DNA from: CAWFPR01 sp963817635
Lineage (GTDB): Bacteria > Acidobacteriota > Vicinamibacteria > Vicinamibacterales > 2-12-FULL-66-21
Reading direction: 5' to 3'
NCBI GenBank assembly: GCA_963817635.1
Contig: CAWFPR010000001.1
Coordinates: 62,001 to 126,000, forward strand
DNA length: 64,000 nt
Shown: positions 33,985-45,439 of the stretch, piece after piece
How the letters are laid out: every line of letters begins with the position of its first letter
How positions within the stretch are numbered: the first letter of the stretch is position 1
Made by a program: the position numbers and the translations under genes
The notes under the pieces: model-generated
What the model was told of the DNA's origin: nothing
The model's database searches: none
What the model saw: the letters and a program-made list of their open reading frames with translations, nothing else

Positions 33985-34866
33985 CGCCCGTCCGCCAGCA
34001 GCCGGTCGGCCACCCGGACGACGTCCACCATCTCGCGCACGCGGTGCACACGGACGATGTGCGCGCCGAGCAGCACGCTCGCCGTCACCGCGGCCGCCGT
34101 CGCCCAGTCGCGCTCGGCCGGCATCCGGTCGCCGATCGCCAGCTTCAGGAAGGACTTGCGCGACGGCCCCGACAGGATCGGCCGGCCGAGCGCCGCGATC
34201 CGCTCGAGCCGCGCCAGGGCCTCGTAGCTGTGCTCGGCGCGCTTGGCGAAGCCGAAGCCGGGATCGATAATGATGCGATCGCGCGAAACGCCCGCCGCCA
34301 CCGCGCGCTCGATCGCGCCATCCAGCTCGCGCACGATCTCCGCGGCCACGTCGGCGTAGACCGCCTCCTTGTACATGTCGCGCGAGCGCCCGCGGTTGTG
34401 CATCAGAATCGCGGCCGCGCCGGCGTCCGCCATCGCGGCACCAAGATCGTCGTCGAACAGCAGCCCGCTGATGTCGTTGACGATGACCGCGCCGCGCGCG
34501 CAGGCCTCGCGCGCGACGACGGCCTTGTAGGTGTCGATCGAAACCGGCACCGCCACCTCGCGCACCAGCCGTTCGACGACCGGCAGCACGCGCCGCAACT
34601 CCTCCTCCGCCGGCAGCCCCGCGGCGCCCGGCCGCGTGGACTCCCCGCCGACGTCGATGATGTCGGCGCCGTCCGCCACCATCCGCATCGCCCGCCGCCA
34701 CAGCCGCGTCCGGGTCGAAGTGCAGACCGCCGTCGGCAAACGAATCGGGCGTGACGTTGAGGATCCCCATGACGAGCGTGCGCTCGCCGAGCGCCAGCGG
34801 CGCGCGGTTGGGAAGAGGGACGAGGAAGCGGCGGCGCGCGTACATGGAACGGGCGGTGGAGATCAT
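33981..34866 (-). CDS. folP: Dihydropteroate synthase, one frameshift
   Basis: Joins p-aminobenzoate to the pterin in folate synthesis. The N-terminal strand MGILNVTPDSFADGG is in one frame; near 34705 an extra G shifts the frame and the protein resumes at AMRMVADGADIIDVGGESTRPG, continuing through FDDDLGAAM, IIIDPGFGFAKRAEHS and ILSGPSRKSFLKLAI to the end. Since folP is normally essential and everything else is intact, a sequence error is likely. Start ATG at 34866 (34845 possible), 35 bases after the ftsH stop. In the usual gene order cdaA follows; here accessory genes follow instead. Confidence 0.88.
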
Positions 34867-34901
34867 ATCCCCACCGCCCGGTTCGGTACGAAACCCGCGG
34901 A

Positions 34902-36823
<1,922 letters not shown>

Positions 36824-36827
<4 letters not shown>

Positions 36828-38257
36828 CCTAGGCCTCCTAATCGCCTTGCTTTCAAGAGTAACACGCCCGTCGAGGGCTCCGTGACGCGAAAATCCTCAG
36901 CCACCGCCTGCCCGACCACCCACACAATCCGGCCCGCGCCGTCCACCACGAGGGGGAGCGAATCGCGCATTTCACGGGGAATCTTGCGATCCACCAGAAA
37001 GTCCTGGAGCTTGCGGCCGCGCCCGCCCAGCCCGAGCGGCCGGAACCGGTCGCCCGGCCGGCGACCCCGGACCACGAGCGGCAGGCTCAGCGGCCCCGAG
37101 GCGATCGCCACCTGATGGCCCCGGCCGGTCATGAACGGGTGGCCCGCATCACCCGGCGGCAGAGGCTCGACCGAAATCGCCCAGCCTTGCCGATCGAGCG
37201 TGACCTCACCCGGTATAGACAGCAAAATCTCGAAAGAGTTCGCCTCGGCCCCGTTTTTTTCACGCGCCGGCTCAGGACCGAGCACGATCCGGCCGCCGCG
37301 CCGCCCTGCCCGAAGCCCAGGCAGGCTCAGCATCGACCCGGGCCGTCCGTCGCGCGCGAAATCGAGGAACCGCTCGACCTGGTCGAAACCGATGAAGCGC
37401 CCGCCGTTTTGCCGCCTGAGCACCAGCTGAACGACGCGCGCGGCGATCGCGGGGTGCAGCGACATGAGCGCGGCGCTATCAAGTTCGACGCCACCCGTCC
37501 CCGTCTCATCTGATAAGACGACGGAAGCCGCTCCGGCGATTGCTTCGGCCTGAAGGCACTCGTCGTCTTCCCGTGCGATGGCGGCCGCGCGGGCCAGCAC
37601 GTCGACCACCCCGGGGGAAAACTCACGCGCCAGATATGGCAGCAGCTCGTGACGCACCCGGTTGCGGGGAATCGACACGTCGTCGTTGGTCGGATCGGTC
37701 CGGAACGTCAGCCCGCGGTCGCGCACGTACTGGCGAAGCTCGGAACGCGAGACGTCGAGCAGGGGACGAACGACCCGGCCGCTCCGCGGCAGGATGCCGG
37801 CGAGCCCCCGCGAGCCCGAGCCGCGCAGGAGGCGCAGCAGGACCGTTTCGGCCTGGTCGTCGCGCGTGTGCCCGACGGCGATGACGTCCGCGCCGGCGCG
37901 ATCCGCGGCCTGCTCCAGGAACGCATAGCGCGCCACCCGGGCTGCATCCTCGACCGAGCGCCTCTGCTCGCGCGCCATCGCCCGGACATCCCCGCGCCCG
38001 GCCTCGAACGCCAGGTCCAGCGCCGCGGCCATCGACCGGCAGAACGCCTCGTCTTCGTCCGCCTCGGCGCCGCGCAGCTGATGATTGAAGTGCGCCACCG
38101 CCGCGACCGTCAGCTCGCCAGCCGAGGCGAGCGTGCGGAGCACGTCCAGCAGCGCCACGGAATCCGGCCCGCCGGACAGCGCGACCAGGACGCGTCCGCC
38201 GCGCGCGACGAGCGAGTGGCGCCGAACGGTCCGAAGGACCCGCTCAGGAACGATCAC
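36824..38257 (-). CDS. tilS: tRNA(Ile)-lysidine synthetase
   Basis: Adds lysine to the wobble cytidine of tRNA-Ile(CAU) so it reads AUA. 477 residues from the GTG at 38257; the PP-loop VALSGGPDSVALLDVL and the following HFNHQLRG, IAVGHTRDDQAETVLLRLLRG and IPRNRVRHELLPYL motifs are all present, plus a C-terminal domain ending in KLQDFLVDRKIPREMR. The open frame extends upstream into the tRNA gene and is not used. It lies 18 bases downstream of tRNA-Met, on the same strand, so may be co-transcribed. Confidence 0.93.
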
Positions 38258-38275
38258 GTTGGAAGAAAGGGAAAA

Positions 38276-38352
38276 TGGTGGCGGTGCAGGGACTTGAACC
38301 CCGGACCCTGCGGATATGAGCCGCATGCTCTAACCAGCTGAGCTACACCGCC
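38276..38352 (-). tRNA. tRNA-Met (CAT anticodon)
   Basis: A 77-base cloverleaf: acceptor GGCGGTG / CACCGCC, D-loop AGCTCAGCTGGTTAGAGC, anticodon stem TGCGG / CCGCA around loop CTCATAT with anticodon CAT, and T-arm with GGTTCAAGTCC. The terminal CCA is genome-encoded. An elongator tRNA-Met is most likely because the acceptor pair is G1-C72, but tRNA-Ile2 (also CAT) can look alike; tilS next to it makes that worth checking. Confidence 0.93.
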
Positions 38353-38369
38353 AGAATCGTCGATTGTAC

Positions 38370-38457
38370 TATAACTGAGGCTTGGGGCTTCAGCCTTCGG
38401 GCTTCAGGGCTCCCCTGCCCTCAAGCCTCAAGCCTGAAGCCTGAAGCCTCAAGCCCC
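38370..38457. repeat. Dispersed GGCTTGAGG/GGCTTCAGG repeat, copy 3 (inverted pair)
   Basis: Two arms: GAGGCTTGGGGCTTCAGCC... on the left and CTCAAGCCTGAAGCCTGAAGCC... on the right, separated by about 10 bases, so the DNA can form a long imperfect hairpin. It sits exactly between the stop of the decarboxylase beta subunit and the tRNA gene, a place suited to a terminator. Confidence 0.85.
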
Positions 38458-39585
38458 TTACGTCAGGAACGTCAGCAGAGCGCCCGCGGCGATCGCGGTG
38501 CCGATGACGCCGGCGACGTTGGGTCCCATGGCGTGCATGAGCAGGTAGTTGTTCGCGTCGGCTTCCTGCCCGACGACGTGGACGACGCGCGCCGCCATGG
38601 GAACGGCCGAGACGCCGGCGGCGCCGATGAGCGGATTGATGGGGCTGCCGGGCAACCGCGACAGCAGCTTGGCCAGCAGCACGCCGCCGGCGGTGGACAC
38701 CGCGAAGGCGACCGAGCCGAGCGCCAGGATCTTGATCGTCTGCGCGTGCAGGAACGTGTCGCCCGACATCGTCACGCCGACCGAGAGCCCGAGCAGGATC
38801 GTGATGAGGTTGATCAGCTCGTTCTGCGCCGAGCGCGCCAGCCGCTCGGTCACCCCGCATTCGCGCAGCAGGTTGCCGAACATCAGCAGGCCGATGAGCG
38901 CCGTGGCCGCCGGTACCAGAAGGGCGCCGACGATCGTCACGACGATCGGAAACGCGATGCGGATCGGCCGGGGGATCGCGAAGTCGGCCGTCATCCTGAT
39001 CTCGCGCTCCGCCTTCGTCGTCAGCAGCCGCATGATCGGCGGCTGGATGAGCGGCACGAGCGCCATGTAGGAATACGCGGAGACCGCGACCGGGCCGAGC
39101 AGGTGCGGCGCGAGCTTGACGGTCAGGTAGATCGACGTCGGGCCGTCGGCGCCGCCGATGATGCCGATCGAGGCGGCCTCGCGCGGCGTGAACCCCATGA
39201 GCCACGCGCCGATGAAGGCCACGAACACGCCGATCTGCGCGGCCCCGCCGAGGATCAGCGTCTTGGGATTGGCGAGCAGCGGGCCGAAATCGGTCAGCGC
39301 GCCGAGCCCGAGAAAGATGAGCGGCGGGAAAATCTCGAGCCGCACACCGTACGACAGGTAGTGGAACAGCCCGCCAATTTCGTCGCCCTGCGGCGCCGCC
39401 ATCAGCCCGTTCATCGGCAGGTTGACCATCAGCGCGCCGAATCCGATCGGCACGAGCAGCAGCGGCTCGAACTCCTTCACGATCGCGAGCCACAACAGCA
39501 GCGAGGCGACAGCCAGCATCACGACCGCGCGCCATTCGAGGTGCATGACGCCGGTCGAGTGGACGAAATTCAGCAGGTCAGCCAC
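38458..39585 (-). CDS. Na+-translocating decarboxylase, beta (membrane) subunit
   Basis: Integral membrane subunit of biotin-dependent Na+ pumps (OadB/MmdB/GcdB family): decarboxylates carboxybiotin and exports Na+. 375 residues, about 10-11 membrane helices. Conserved motifs: IGGADGPTSIYLTVKLAP with the Asp essential for Na+ transport, GVTMSGDTFLHAQ, and NPLIGAAGVSAVPMAARV. GTG start at 39585 overlaps the biotin-carrier gene by eight bases. The end lies next to a repeat hairpin. The alpha subunit 1 kb upstream suggests methylmalonyl-CoA as substrate, but that cannot be told from this subunit. Confidence 0.94.
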   Translation of the reverse strand: MADLLNFVHSTGVMHLEWRAVVMLAVASLLLWLAIVKEFEPLLLVPIGFGALMVNLPMNGLMAAPQGDEIGGLFHYLSYGVRLEIFPPLIFLGLGALTDFGPLLANPKTLILGGAAQIGVFVAFIGAWLMGFTPREAASIGIIGGADGPTSIYLTVKLAPHLLGPVAVSAYSYMALVPLIQPPIMRLLTTKAEREIRMTADFAIPRPIRIAFPIVVTIVGALLVPAATALIGLLMFGNLLRECGVTERLARSAQNELINLITILLGLSVGVTMSGDTFLHAQTIKILALGSVAFAVSTAGGVLLAKLLSRLPGSPINPLIGAAGVSAVPMAARVVHVVGQEADANNYLLMHAMGPNVAGVIGTAIAAGALLTFLT

Positions 39586-39973
39586 GTGGCGTGAACCGCA
39601 CGAGACAGTCGCCCACCTGTACGCTGGCGCCGGGCTCCACGGCCACCTCGGTCACCGTGAAGGCACGCGGCGCGTAGATGTAAGTGTCCATCTTCATCGC
39701 GTCGAGCATCACGACCGGCGCCTGCGCTTCGACCTCGGCACCGGGCTGGACGAAGACCTTCCGCACCGTCCCCGCGATCGGCGCGAGGATGGCGTCGGGC
39801 TGCCGCTGCGGCAGCGGGCGGCCGGTCGGCACCGGACGCGGGGCCGGCGGCGGCAGCATCGCGGCCGGAGGGGTGACGTAGCCGGCGCCCGTCACCGACG
39901 CCTCGTCGTCTTCGAGCACCTGCACGGTGACGTCGTATGCCTGGCCTTCGACTGTGATTCGCAGCTTCTTCAT
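39578..39973 (-). CDS. Biotin carboxyl carrier subunit of the Na+ pump
   Basis: 131 residues: a short N-terminal strand, an Ala/Pro-rich linker (about 33-60) and a biotinyl domain with ILAPIAGTVRKVFVQPGAEV and VVMLDAMKMDTYI. The biotin lysine lies in DAMKM, where EAMKM is more common; the Asp variant is seen in other Na+ pumps. The ATG overlaps the gamma-subunit stop by four bases. Confidence 0.93.
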   Translation of the reverse strand: MKKLRITVEGQAYDVTVQVLEDDEASVTGAGYVTPPAAMLPPPAPRPVPTGRPLPQRQPDAILAPIAGTVRKVFVQPGAEVEAQAPVVMLDAMKMDTYIYAPRAFTVTEVAVEPGASVQVGDCLVRFTPRG

Positions 39974-40272
39974 CGTGACGGTCCTACGCGGTGGGAAACC
40001 ATGATGTCCATCCGCCCGGCGCGCGACCAGCGATCGGGCGCGCCGCGATGGACGTGCACGCGGTGGATCACCGCCCGCGGTCCGATCGCCTCGGCGATCG
40101 CGGCGGTGAGTACCGCGAGGATCCGCGGATCGATCGCGGGGCAGGCGGGCTCGGCGTGGGCGCCGCGCCGCGGCATCGCCAGGCGGCGCAGTCCCTCGCA
40201 GACGGCCATCAGGACGACCATGCCGGCGACGACCACGACGAAGGCGGAGAGCGCGAGGGTGATGACCTGCAT
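39970..40272 (-). CDS. Na+ pump gamma subunit (OadG-like)
   Basis: 100 residues: one N-terminal membrane helix (about 7-28, LALSAFVVVVAGMVVLMAVC) and a hydrophilic tail of the type that clamps alpha to beta in OadG/MmdD. The C-terminal part PRILAVLTAAIAEAIGPRAVIHRVHVH is shared with such subunits. The last 15 residues resemble part of the biotin-acceptor binding tail, though a zinc His/Asp cluster typical of OadG was not clear. Confidence 0.8.
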   Translation of the reverse strand: MQVITLALSAFVVVVAGMVVLMAVCEGLRRLAMPRRGAHAEPACPAIDPRILAVLTAAIAEAIGPRAVIHRVHVHRGAPDRWSRAGRMDIMVSHRVGPSR

Positions 40273-40276
40273 GGCC

Positions 40277-41816
40277 TCAGAGCGGCATGTTGCCGTGCTT
40301 CTTCTGCGGCCTCAGCTCGCGCTTGCCGCGCAGCAGGCCGAGCCGTTCGATGATCAGGCGCCGCGTCCACGACGGCCGGATCACGTCGTCCAGGTGAAAG
40401 GCTTCGGCGGCGCGGAACGGGTTCGCATGGGTCTCCCGGTAGTCGGCCACGCGCGCCCGCAGGAACGCGGCGGGATCCGCGGCGGCCGCGATCTCGCGGC
40501 GGTTCAGCACCTGCACGGCGCCTTCGGGCCCCATGACCGCAATCTCCGCCGTGGGCCACGCCAGCACCGAATCGGCCCCCAGGTCGCGCGAGCACATCGC
40601 GAGGTACGCGCCGCCGTACGCTTTCCGCAGGATGACGGTGATCTTCGGTACCGTCGCCGCCGAGTACGAGAACAGCATCTCCGCGCCGAACCGGATGATG
40701 CCGCCGTGCTCCTGCGCAACGCCGGGCAGGAACCCCGGGACGTCCACCAGGGTGACGAGCGGAATGTTGTACACGTTGCACGTGCGGATGAACCGCGCGG
40801 CCTTCGTGGACGCGTGTATGTCGATCGATCCCGCGAGCACGCAGGGCTGGTTCGCGACGAATCCGACCGCCATCCCGGCCAGCCGCGCAAAGCCGATGAC
40901 GAGGTTCGGCGCGAACTCCCGCTGGACTTCGAGAAACGACCCCTCGTCGGCCAGTCGCGCGATGACGTCGCGCACGTCGTACGACGCACGCGGATCCTCC
41001 GGTACCGCATCGTCCAGGAGCGGATCGTCGGCCACGACGCCGTCGAAGGGAAGATCGGGAGGCGCCTCGATGTTGTTCGACGGCAGGAACGAGAGCAGCG
41101 CTTTGGCGAGGGCGATCGCGTGCCCCTCGTCGGATGCGACGAAGTGAATGTTGCCGGACAGTCGACGCATGAACGAGCGCGCCGCCCAGATCCTGTTCGG
41201 AGATGGTCTCGCCCGTGGCCGCCTTGATGACGTCGGGCCCCGCGATGAACATCGTCGCGGTGCGGTCGACCATGATGATGAAGTCGGTCAGCGCGGGCGA
41301 ATACGCCGCGCCGCCGGCGCACGGCCCCGCGATGATCGAGATCTGCGGGACGACGCCGGACAGCAGCGTGTTGTGGAAGAAGATCCGGCCGTAGCCGGAC
41401 AGGGCCTCGACCCCTTCCTGGATCCGCGCGCCGCCGCCGTCGTTGAAGCCGACGATCGGCACGCCGCACTTGAGCGCGGCGCCGAGGCACTCGACGATCT
41501 TGCTCGCGTGGAGCGCGCCGACGGTTCCGCCCGCGACGGTGAAGTCCTGCGCGTAGGCCATCACGGAGCGTCCGGCCACCGAGCCCTTGCCGGTGACGAC
41601 GCCGTCGCCGGGCAGGTCGCGGCCTTCGAGCTCGCGACAACGATGCTTCACCCAGAGGCCAAATTCGACGAAGCTGGCCGGGTCGAAGAGCAGGTCCAGG
41701 CGCTCGCGCGCCGTGAGCTTCCCCAGGGCGTGCTGGCGCGCAACTTTGTCAGGGCCACCGCCCGCCAGCAACGCGGCGCGGCGCCGATCGAGATCGGCGA
41801 ATCGATTCACAGTCAC
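40277..41816 (-). CDS. Acyl-CoA carboxyltransferase (methylmalonyl-CoA decarboxylase alpha type), one frameshift
   Basis: Moves the carboxyl group from an acyl-CoA (probably methylmalonyl-CoA) to biotin. About 510 residues across two frames: N-terminal domain (FADLDRRRAALL, HALGKLTARERLDLLFD, GGTVGALHASKIV, FNDGGGARIQEGV, IAGPCAGGAAYSPALTDF) in one frame to about 41170, then LSGNIHFVASDEGHAIALA, VLAGSIDIHASTKAARFI, VDVPGFLPGVAQEHGGI and AEIAVMGPEGAV in the next. The break comes after the VHAS block, at a place where the family is normally continuous. Order alpha-gamma-carrier-beta matches methylmalonyl-CoA decarboxylase operons (Mmd). A wrong base is more likely than a pseudogene. GTG start at 41816. 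Confidence 0.88.
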
Positions 41817-41927
41817 GGAAATTCCTTCGGCGTTCCGGGCAGCCTGGCCGGGCGGTATGGAGGTGGGGGACTGGCGAAGCCTCCCGCCACGTGGAAGCTC
41901 TTCGTCGAAGGGAAACGTGGATCCATC

Positions 41928-42866
41928 TTAGCCCCGGGCGAGCGCGGCGGCAAGCAGGGGGATCATGATCTCGTGGTGGCCCACGATTGAATAGCCGCGG
42001 CCGGTGCCGGCGACGGGCCGCGTGACGACGTTGGTCTGCGGGCGATAGAGCCGGGTGAAATCGAGATTCACCGTCGTCAGACCGTCGAGCGACACGCCGC
42101 GATTGCGCGCGAGGGCGACCGCCTTGAGGAAGACCTCCGGCAGGATCACCGCCGATCCGCAGTTCAGGTACACGCCGCGTTCGAGCCGGGCGACGTTCGA
42201 CACGAAGTAACGGAAGTCGCGGAGGCTGCCCTCGCCAAGCGCCGCACCCGAGGCCGCCGGGTGCATGTGGATGATGTCGGTCCCGATCGCGACGTGCACC
42301 GTCACCGGGATCTCGAGGCGCGCGGCCGCGGCGACGAGGCTGAGCGACGCGTGGGCCGGGTTGAGCTCCAGAAGCCGCGCGCCTACCGCCTGCCCGATGC
42401 CGAGCCCGCGCGAGACGCCATCGGTGATGGCGGCGTTCAGCAGCGTCCCGGTCTCTTCCGCCATGCCGAAGCGGCCCGGTCCGAGCGCTTCGTCCACGTC
42501 CTCGGACGTCGCGCCCGAAAGCGCCAGCTCGAAGTCGTGGATGACGCCGGCGCCGTTGGTCGCAATCGCGGAGACGAAGCCGCGCTCCATCAGGTCGATC
42601 AGCACGGGCGAGAGCCCCGTCTTGATGACGTGCGCGCCGAGCCCCCAGATGACCGCGCGGCCGTCGGCGTGCGCGGCCCTGATCGCGGCGACGACCGCCT
42701 TGAAGTCGGCCGCCGCCAGGATCGACGGCAGCGAGTCGATCAGGTCGTCGATGCCGCCGCCGGCGTACGGCCTGGCGAAATCCGCCGCGTTCGCCTTGCT
42801 CCGGCGCGAGGCGAGCGGGTAGGTCTGGACGCCGGACAGATCGAAGTCGTCGTAGCTGAGTTTCAC
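41928..42866 (-). CDS. Conserved protein of unknown function (deoxyhypusine-synthase-like fold possible)
   Basis: 312 residues, cytoplasmic. Conserved-looking blocks: AVIWGLGAHVIKTGLSPVLID, AIATNGAGVIHDFELALSG, VHVAIGTDIIHMHPAASGA, VYLNCGSAVILPEVFLKAVAL and GRGYSIVGHHEIMIPL. The Gly-rich strands and the position of His residues recall the deoxyhypusine-synthase-like Rossmann family, but the true catalytic lysine was not identified. It has 110 bases before the decarboxylase and ends beside a repeat; function is open. Confidence 0.6.
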   Translation of the reverse strand: MKLSYDDFDLSGVQTYPLASRRSKANAADFARPYAGGGIDDLIDSLPSILAAADFKAVVAAIRAAHADGRAVIWGLGAHVIKTGLSPVLIDLMERGFVSAIATNGAGVIHDFELALSGATSEDVDEALGPGRFGMAEETGTLLNAAITDGVSRGLGIGQAVGARLLELNPAHASLSLVAAAARLEIPVTVHVAIGTDIIHMHPAASGAALGEGSLRDFRYFVSNVARLERGVYLNCGSAVILPEVFLKAVALARNRGVSLDGLTTVNLDFTRLYRPQTNVVTRPVAGTGRGYSIVGHHEIMIPLLAAALARG

Positions 42867-42884
42867 GCCGCTATGTTAGCCCTT

Positions 42885-43006
42885 CCGGGGCTCGAGGCTT
42901 CAGGCTTCAGGCTTGGGCTTCAGGGCTCGCTCGGGCCTGAACACAAGCCGCGCACCTGAGGCCTCGCTGAAACCCCCAAGCCATGAAGCCTGAAGCCTCA
43001 AGCCCT
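42885..43006. repeat. Dispersed GGCTTGAGG/GGCTTCAGG repeat, copy 4
   Basis: Left arm GAGGCTTCAGGCTTCAGGCT, right arm AAGCCATGAAGCCTGAAGCC. The arms flank a GC-rich spacer. The TGA stop of queA is formed inside the right arm (GCTTGAGG), and the repeat fills the gap to the next gene, as in the other copies. Confidence 0.85.
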
Positions 43007-44056
43007 CACGATCAGCATCGCGTCGCCGTAGGAGTAGAAGCGATAGCGCCGTTCCACCGCCTCGCGATACGCCGCGAGCACGCGTTCGCGGCCGGCGAAG
43101 GCGCTGACGAGCATCAGGAGCGACGAAGCGGGGAGGTGAAAGTTGGTGAGCAGGCCGCCCACCACCTGGAAGCGATGGCCTGGATAGATGAAGAGCGTGG
43201 CAGTGCCGGCGCCGGGCTCGATGGGGCCGCCGGTGCGGCGCGCCACGTCTTCGAGCGTGCGCGTCGTCGTCGTGCCGACCGCGATGACGCGGCGCTTCTC
43301 GTCGAGCGCGCGATTGATCGCGATCGCGGCGTCCTCGCCAATCTCGTAGCGTTCGGGATCGACCGTGTGGTCCTCGACCCGCTCGACTCGCACGGGCTTG
43401 AACGTGCCGTAGCCGACGTGCAGCGTGATTTCGGTGCGCTCGATGCCGCAGGCCGCGAGGCGGTCGAGCAGCTCGGCCGTGAAGTGCAGGCCCGCGGTCG
43501 GTGCGGCAATCGAGCCGCGCGATCGTGCGTACACCGTCTGGTAGCGCTCGCGGTCGGCGGGCGCGTCGGGCCGCTTGATGTAGGGCGGCAGCGGCATGTG
43601 CCCGAGAGCGTCGACCAGCGCGTCCACCTCGCCTCCCGTCTCGCTCCAGAGCCGGACCGTGCGCCGCCCGAAGTAGCGCCGCTCGAGGATCTCCGCCGTC
43701 AACGCGCCAGCGGTTCCCTCGAAGCGGACACGCGCACCGGGCTTGAGCTTCTGTCCGGGGTGGACGAGCGCTTCCCACAGTCCGGTCGCCGGTTCCCCTG
43801 CGCGACCAAGAAGGAGACACTCGACCGCTCCACCCGACGGCACGCGATGCCCCAGCAGCCGCGCCGCGAAGACCCGCGTGTTGTTGACGACCAGCAGGTC
43901 GCCGGCGCGCAGGTGCCCGGGCAGGTTGGCAATGGTGTCGTGAAAACAGGCGCCCGTGTCGCGATTGAGGACGAGCAGGCGTGAGGCGCCGCGCGGCGCA
44001 GGCGACTGCGCCACCAGCTCATCCGGCAGGGTGAAGTCGAAGTCTGAAACGAGCAC
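42998..44056 (-). CDS. queA: S-adenosylmethionine:tRNA ribosyltransferase-isomerase
   Basis: Penultimate step of queuosine synthesis, making epoxyqueuosine on tRNA. 352 residues from a GTG at 44056: SDFDFTLPDELVAQSPAPRG, VVNNTRVFAARLLG, PLPPYIKR, TVYARSRGSIAAPTAGLHFT, LHVGYGTFKPV and NFHLPASSLLMLVSAFAG are all family signatures. The upstream continuation of the frame is non-conserved. No recognisable ribosome site is seen, so the exact start is uncertain. Confidence 0.95.
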   Translation of the reverse strand: MLVSDFDFTLPDELVAQSPAPRGASRLLVLNRDTGACFHDTIANLPGHLRAGDLLVVNNTRVFAARLLGHRVPSGGAVECLLLGRAGEPATGLWEALVHPGQKLKPGARVRFEGTAGALTAEILERRYFGRRTVRLWSETGGEVDALVDALGHMPLPPYIKRPDAPADRERYQTVYARSRGSIAAPTAGLHFTAELLDRLAACGIERTEITLHVGYGTFKPVRVERVEDHTVDPERYEIGEDAAIAINRALDEKRRVIAVGTTTTRTLEDVARRTGGPIEPGAGTATLFIYPGHRFQVVGGLLTNFHLPASSLLMLVSAFAGRERVLAAYREAVERRYRFYSYGDAMLIVRA

Positions 44057-44143
44057 GGTACGAAGAGTGCACTCTCGCCGGCAACTGTACCGCAGGAACG
44101 GCCGTTTCGTGAGCGGCCCGACGCGGCAGGGCGGCTCGTGGAG

Positions 44144-44163
44144 GGGCGGCTCGTGAGCCGCCC
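44144..44163. repeat. Palindrome GGGCGGCTC-GT-GAGCCGCCC
   Basis: A 9-bp perfect inverted repeat with a two-base centre, preceded by a partial copy GGGCGGCTCGTG at 44129-44140. The same palindrome with centre GC occurs at 58903-58922. It lies about 20 bases upstream of the permease start and could be a REP-like element, an operator or an attenuator. Confidence 0.75.
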
Positions 44164-44185
44164 TGGACACCGAAGGGGCATACGA

Positions 44186-45418
44186 GTGGCAAACGAAGAC
44201 GATCGGGGCAGGGAAGACACGGAGCCGGTCCTGCCGAGCGGCGACCAGGAGGTCGTCGTGCAGACCAAGTCGCCGTCCGGCGGCACGGAACCGCTGGTCA
44301 TCCGGATGCCGGTCAGCGTCCGCAACCTGGCGCTGACGGTCATCGCCTCGCTCGCGGCCGTCGTCATGCTCCAGTACGCGCAAGCGGTGCTCATCCCGAT
44401 CGTGATCGGGGTGCTGATCGCGTACGCCCTGTCGCCAGTCGTCAGCGGTCTGGCATGGATGCGGATGCCGCGCGCGGTCGGCGCGGCCGTGGCCGTCGTG
44501 CTGCTCGTGTCGGCGCTCGGGATCAGCACGTACTCGCTCAGCGACGAAGTCATGTCCATCGTCCGGGACGTGCCGCAGGCAGCGCAGCGCGTGCGACAGC
44601 GCATCAGCGCCCACCGGCGCGAGAAGGGCGGAGCGCTCGAACAGGTCCAGCGCGCCGCCACCGAGATCGACAAGGCGGCGGCGGAGGCATCGACCCCGCG
44701 GGGCGGGGCGCAGCGCTCGTCGGGCGTACGGCCGGACGGCGTGCAGAAGGTCGAAATCGTCGAGCCGTCGTTCAGCGCCACCGAGTATCTGTGGGCCGGC
44801 GGAGCGAGCCTGATCAATGTAACGGGTCAGTTCACGATGATCCTGTTTCTCGTGTACTTCCTGCTGGTCACAGGCGACCTCTACAAGCGGAAGCTGGTGA
44901 AGATCGCCGGACCACGCCTGTCGCAGAAGCGGATCACCCTGCAGATTCTCGATGCGATCAACCTCCAGATCGAGAGCTTCATTCGCGTGCAGATCTTCAC
45001 GAGCTTCGTCGTTGCGGTCGCAACGGCGCTGGCGCTCTGGTGGCTGGGCGTCGACGAGTACATCGTCTGGGGGCTGCTCGCCGGAGTGTTCAACTCGATT
45101 CCCTACCTTGGGCCTATCATCGTCACGGGAGGACTCGGCGTCGTCGCGTTCATGCAGTTCGACGACATCGCCCGGACCGTGTACGTGTTGCTGATCACGC
45201 TGGCAATCACGAGCCTCGAGGGGTTTCTACTCACACCGGCGCTCCTCGGCCGCGCGGCGCAGATGAACCCGGTCGCGATCTTCGTCGGCCTGCTGTTCTG
45301 GAGCTGGATCTGGGGCGTGTGGGGCACCGTCCTCGCCGTGCCGATGCTGATGATGCTGAAAGCCGTCTGCGATCACGTGGAGGACCTGCAGCCGATCGGC
45401 GAACTCCTTGGTGAGTAG
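44186..45418 (+). CDS. PerM/AI-2E-family membrane permease
   Basis: 410 residues from a GTG with AAGGGG upstream. After a polar 40-residue lead, membrane helices at about 45-80, 95-118, and five to six more from about 200 to the end. Family blocks: LIPIVIGVLIAYALSPVVSG, LFLVYFLLVTGDLYKRKLVKI and YLGPIIVTGGLGVV, and WGVWGTVLAVPMLMMLKAVCD. A long soluble loop with coiled-coil potential (about 108-190) lies between helices 3 and 4. Members export small molecules; AI-2 transport should not be assumed. Confidence 0.87.
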   Translation: MANEDDRGREDTEPVLPSGDQEVVVQTKSPSGGTEPLVIRMPVSVRNLALTVIASLAAVVMLQYAQAVLIPIVIGVLIAYALSPVVSGLAWMRMPRAVGAAVAVVLLVSALGISTYSLSDEVMSIVRDVPQAAQRVRQRISAHRREKGGALEQVQRAATEIDKAAAEASTPRGGAQRSSGVRPDGVQKVEIVEPSFSATEYLWAGGASLINVTGQFTMILFLVYFLLVTGDLYKRKLVKIAGPRLSQKRITLQILDAINLQIESFIRVQIFTSFVVAVATALALWWLGVDEYIVWGLLAGVFNSIPYLGPIIVTGGLGVVAFMQFDDIARTVYVLLITLAITSLEGFLLTPALLGRAAQMNPVAIFVGLLFWSWIWGVWGTVLAVPMLMMLKAVCDHVEDLQPIGELLGE

Positions 45419-45439
45419 GACACAGCGACAGCCACTTGT

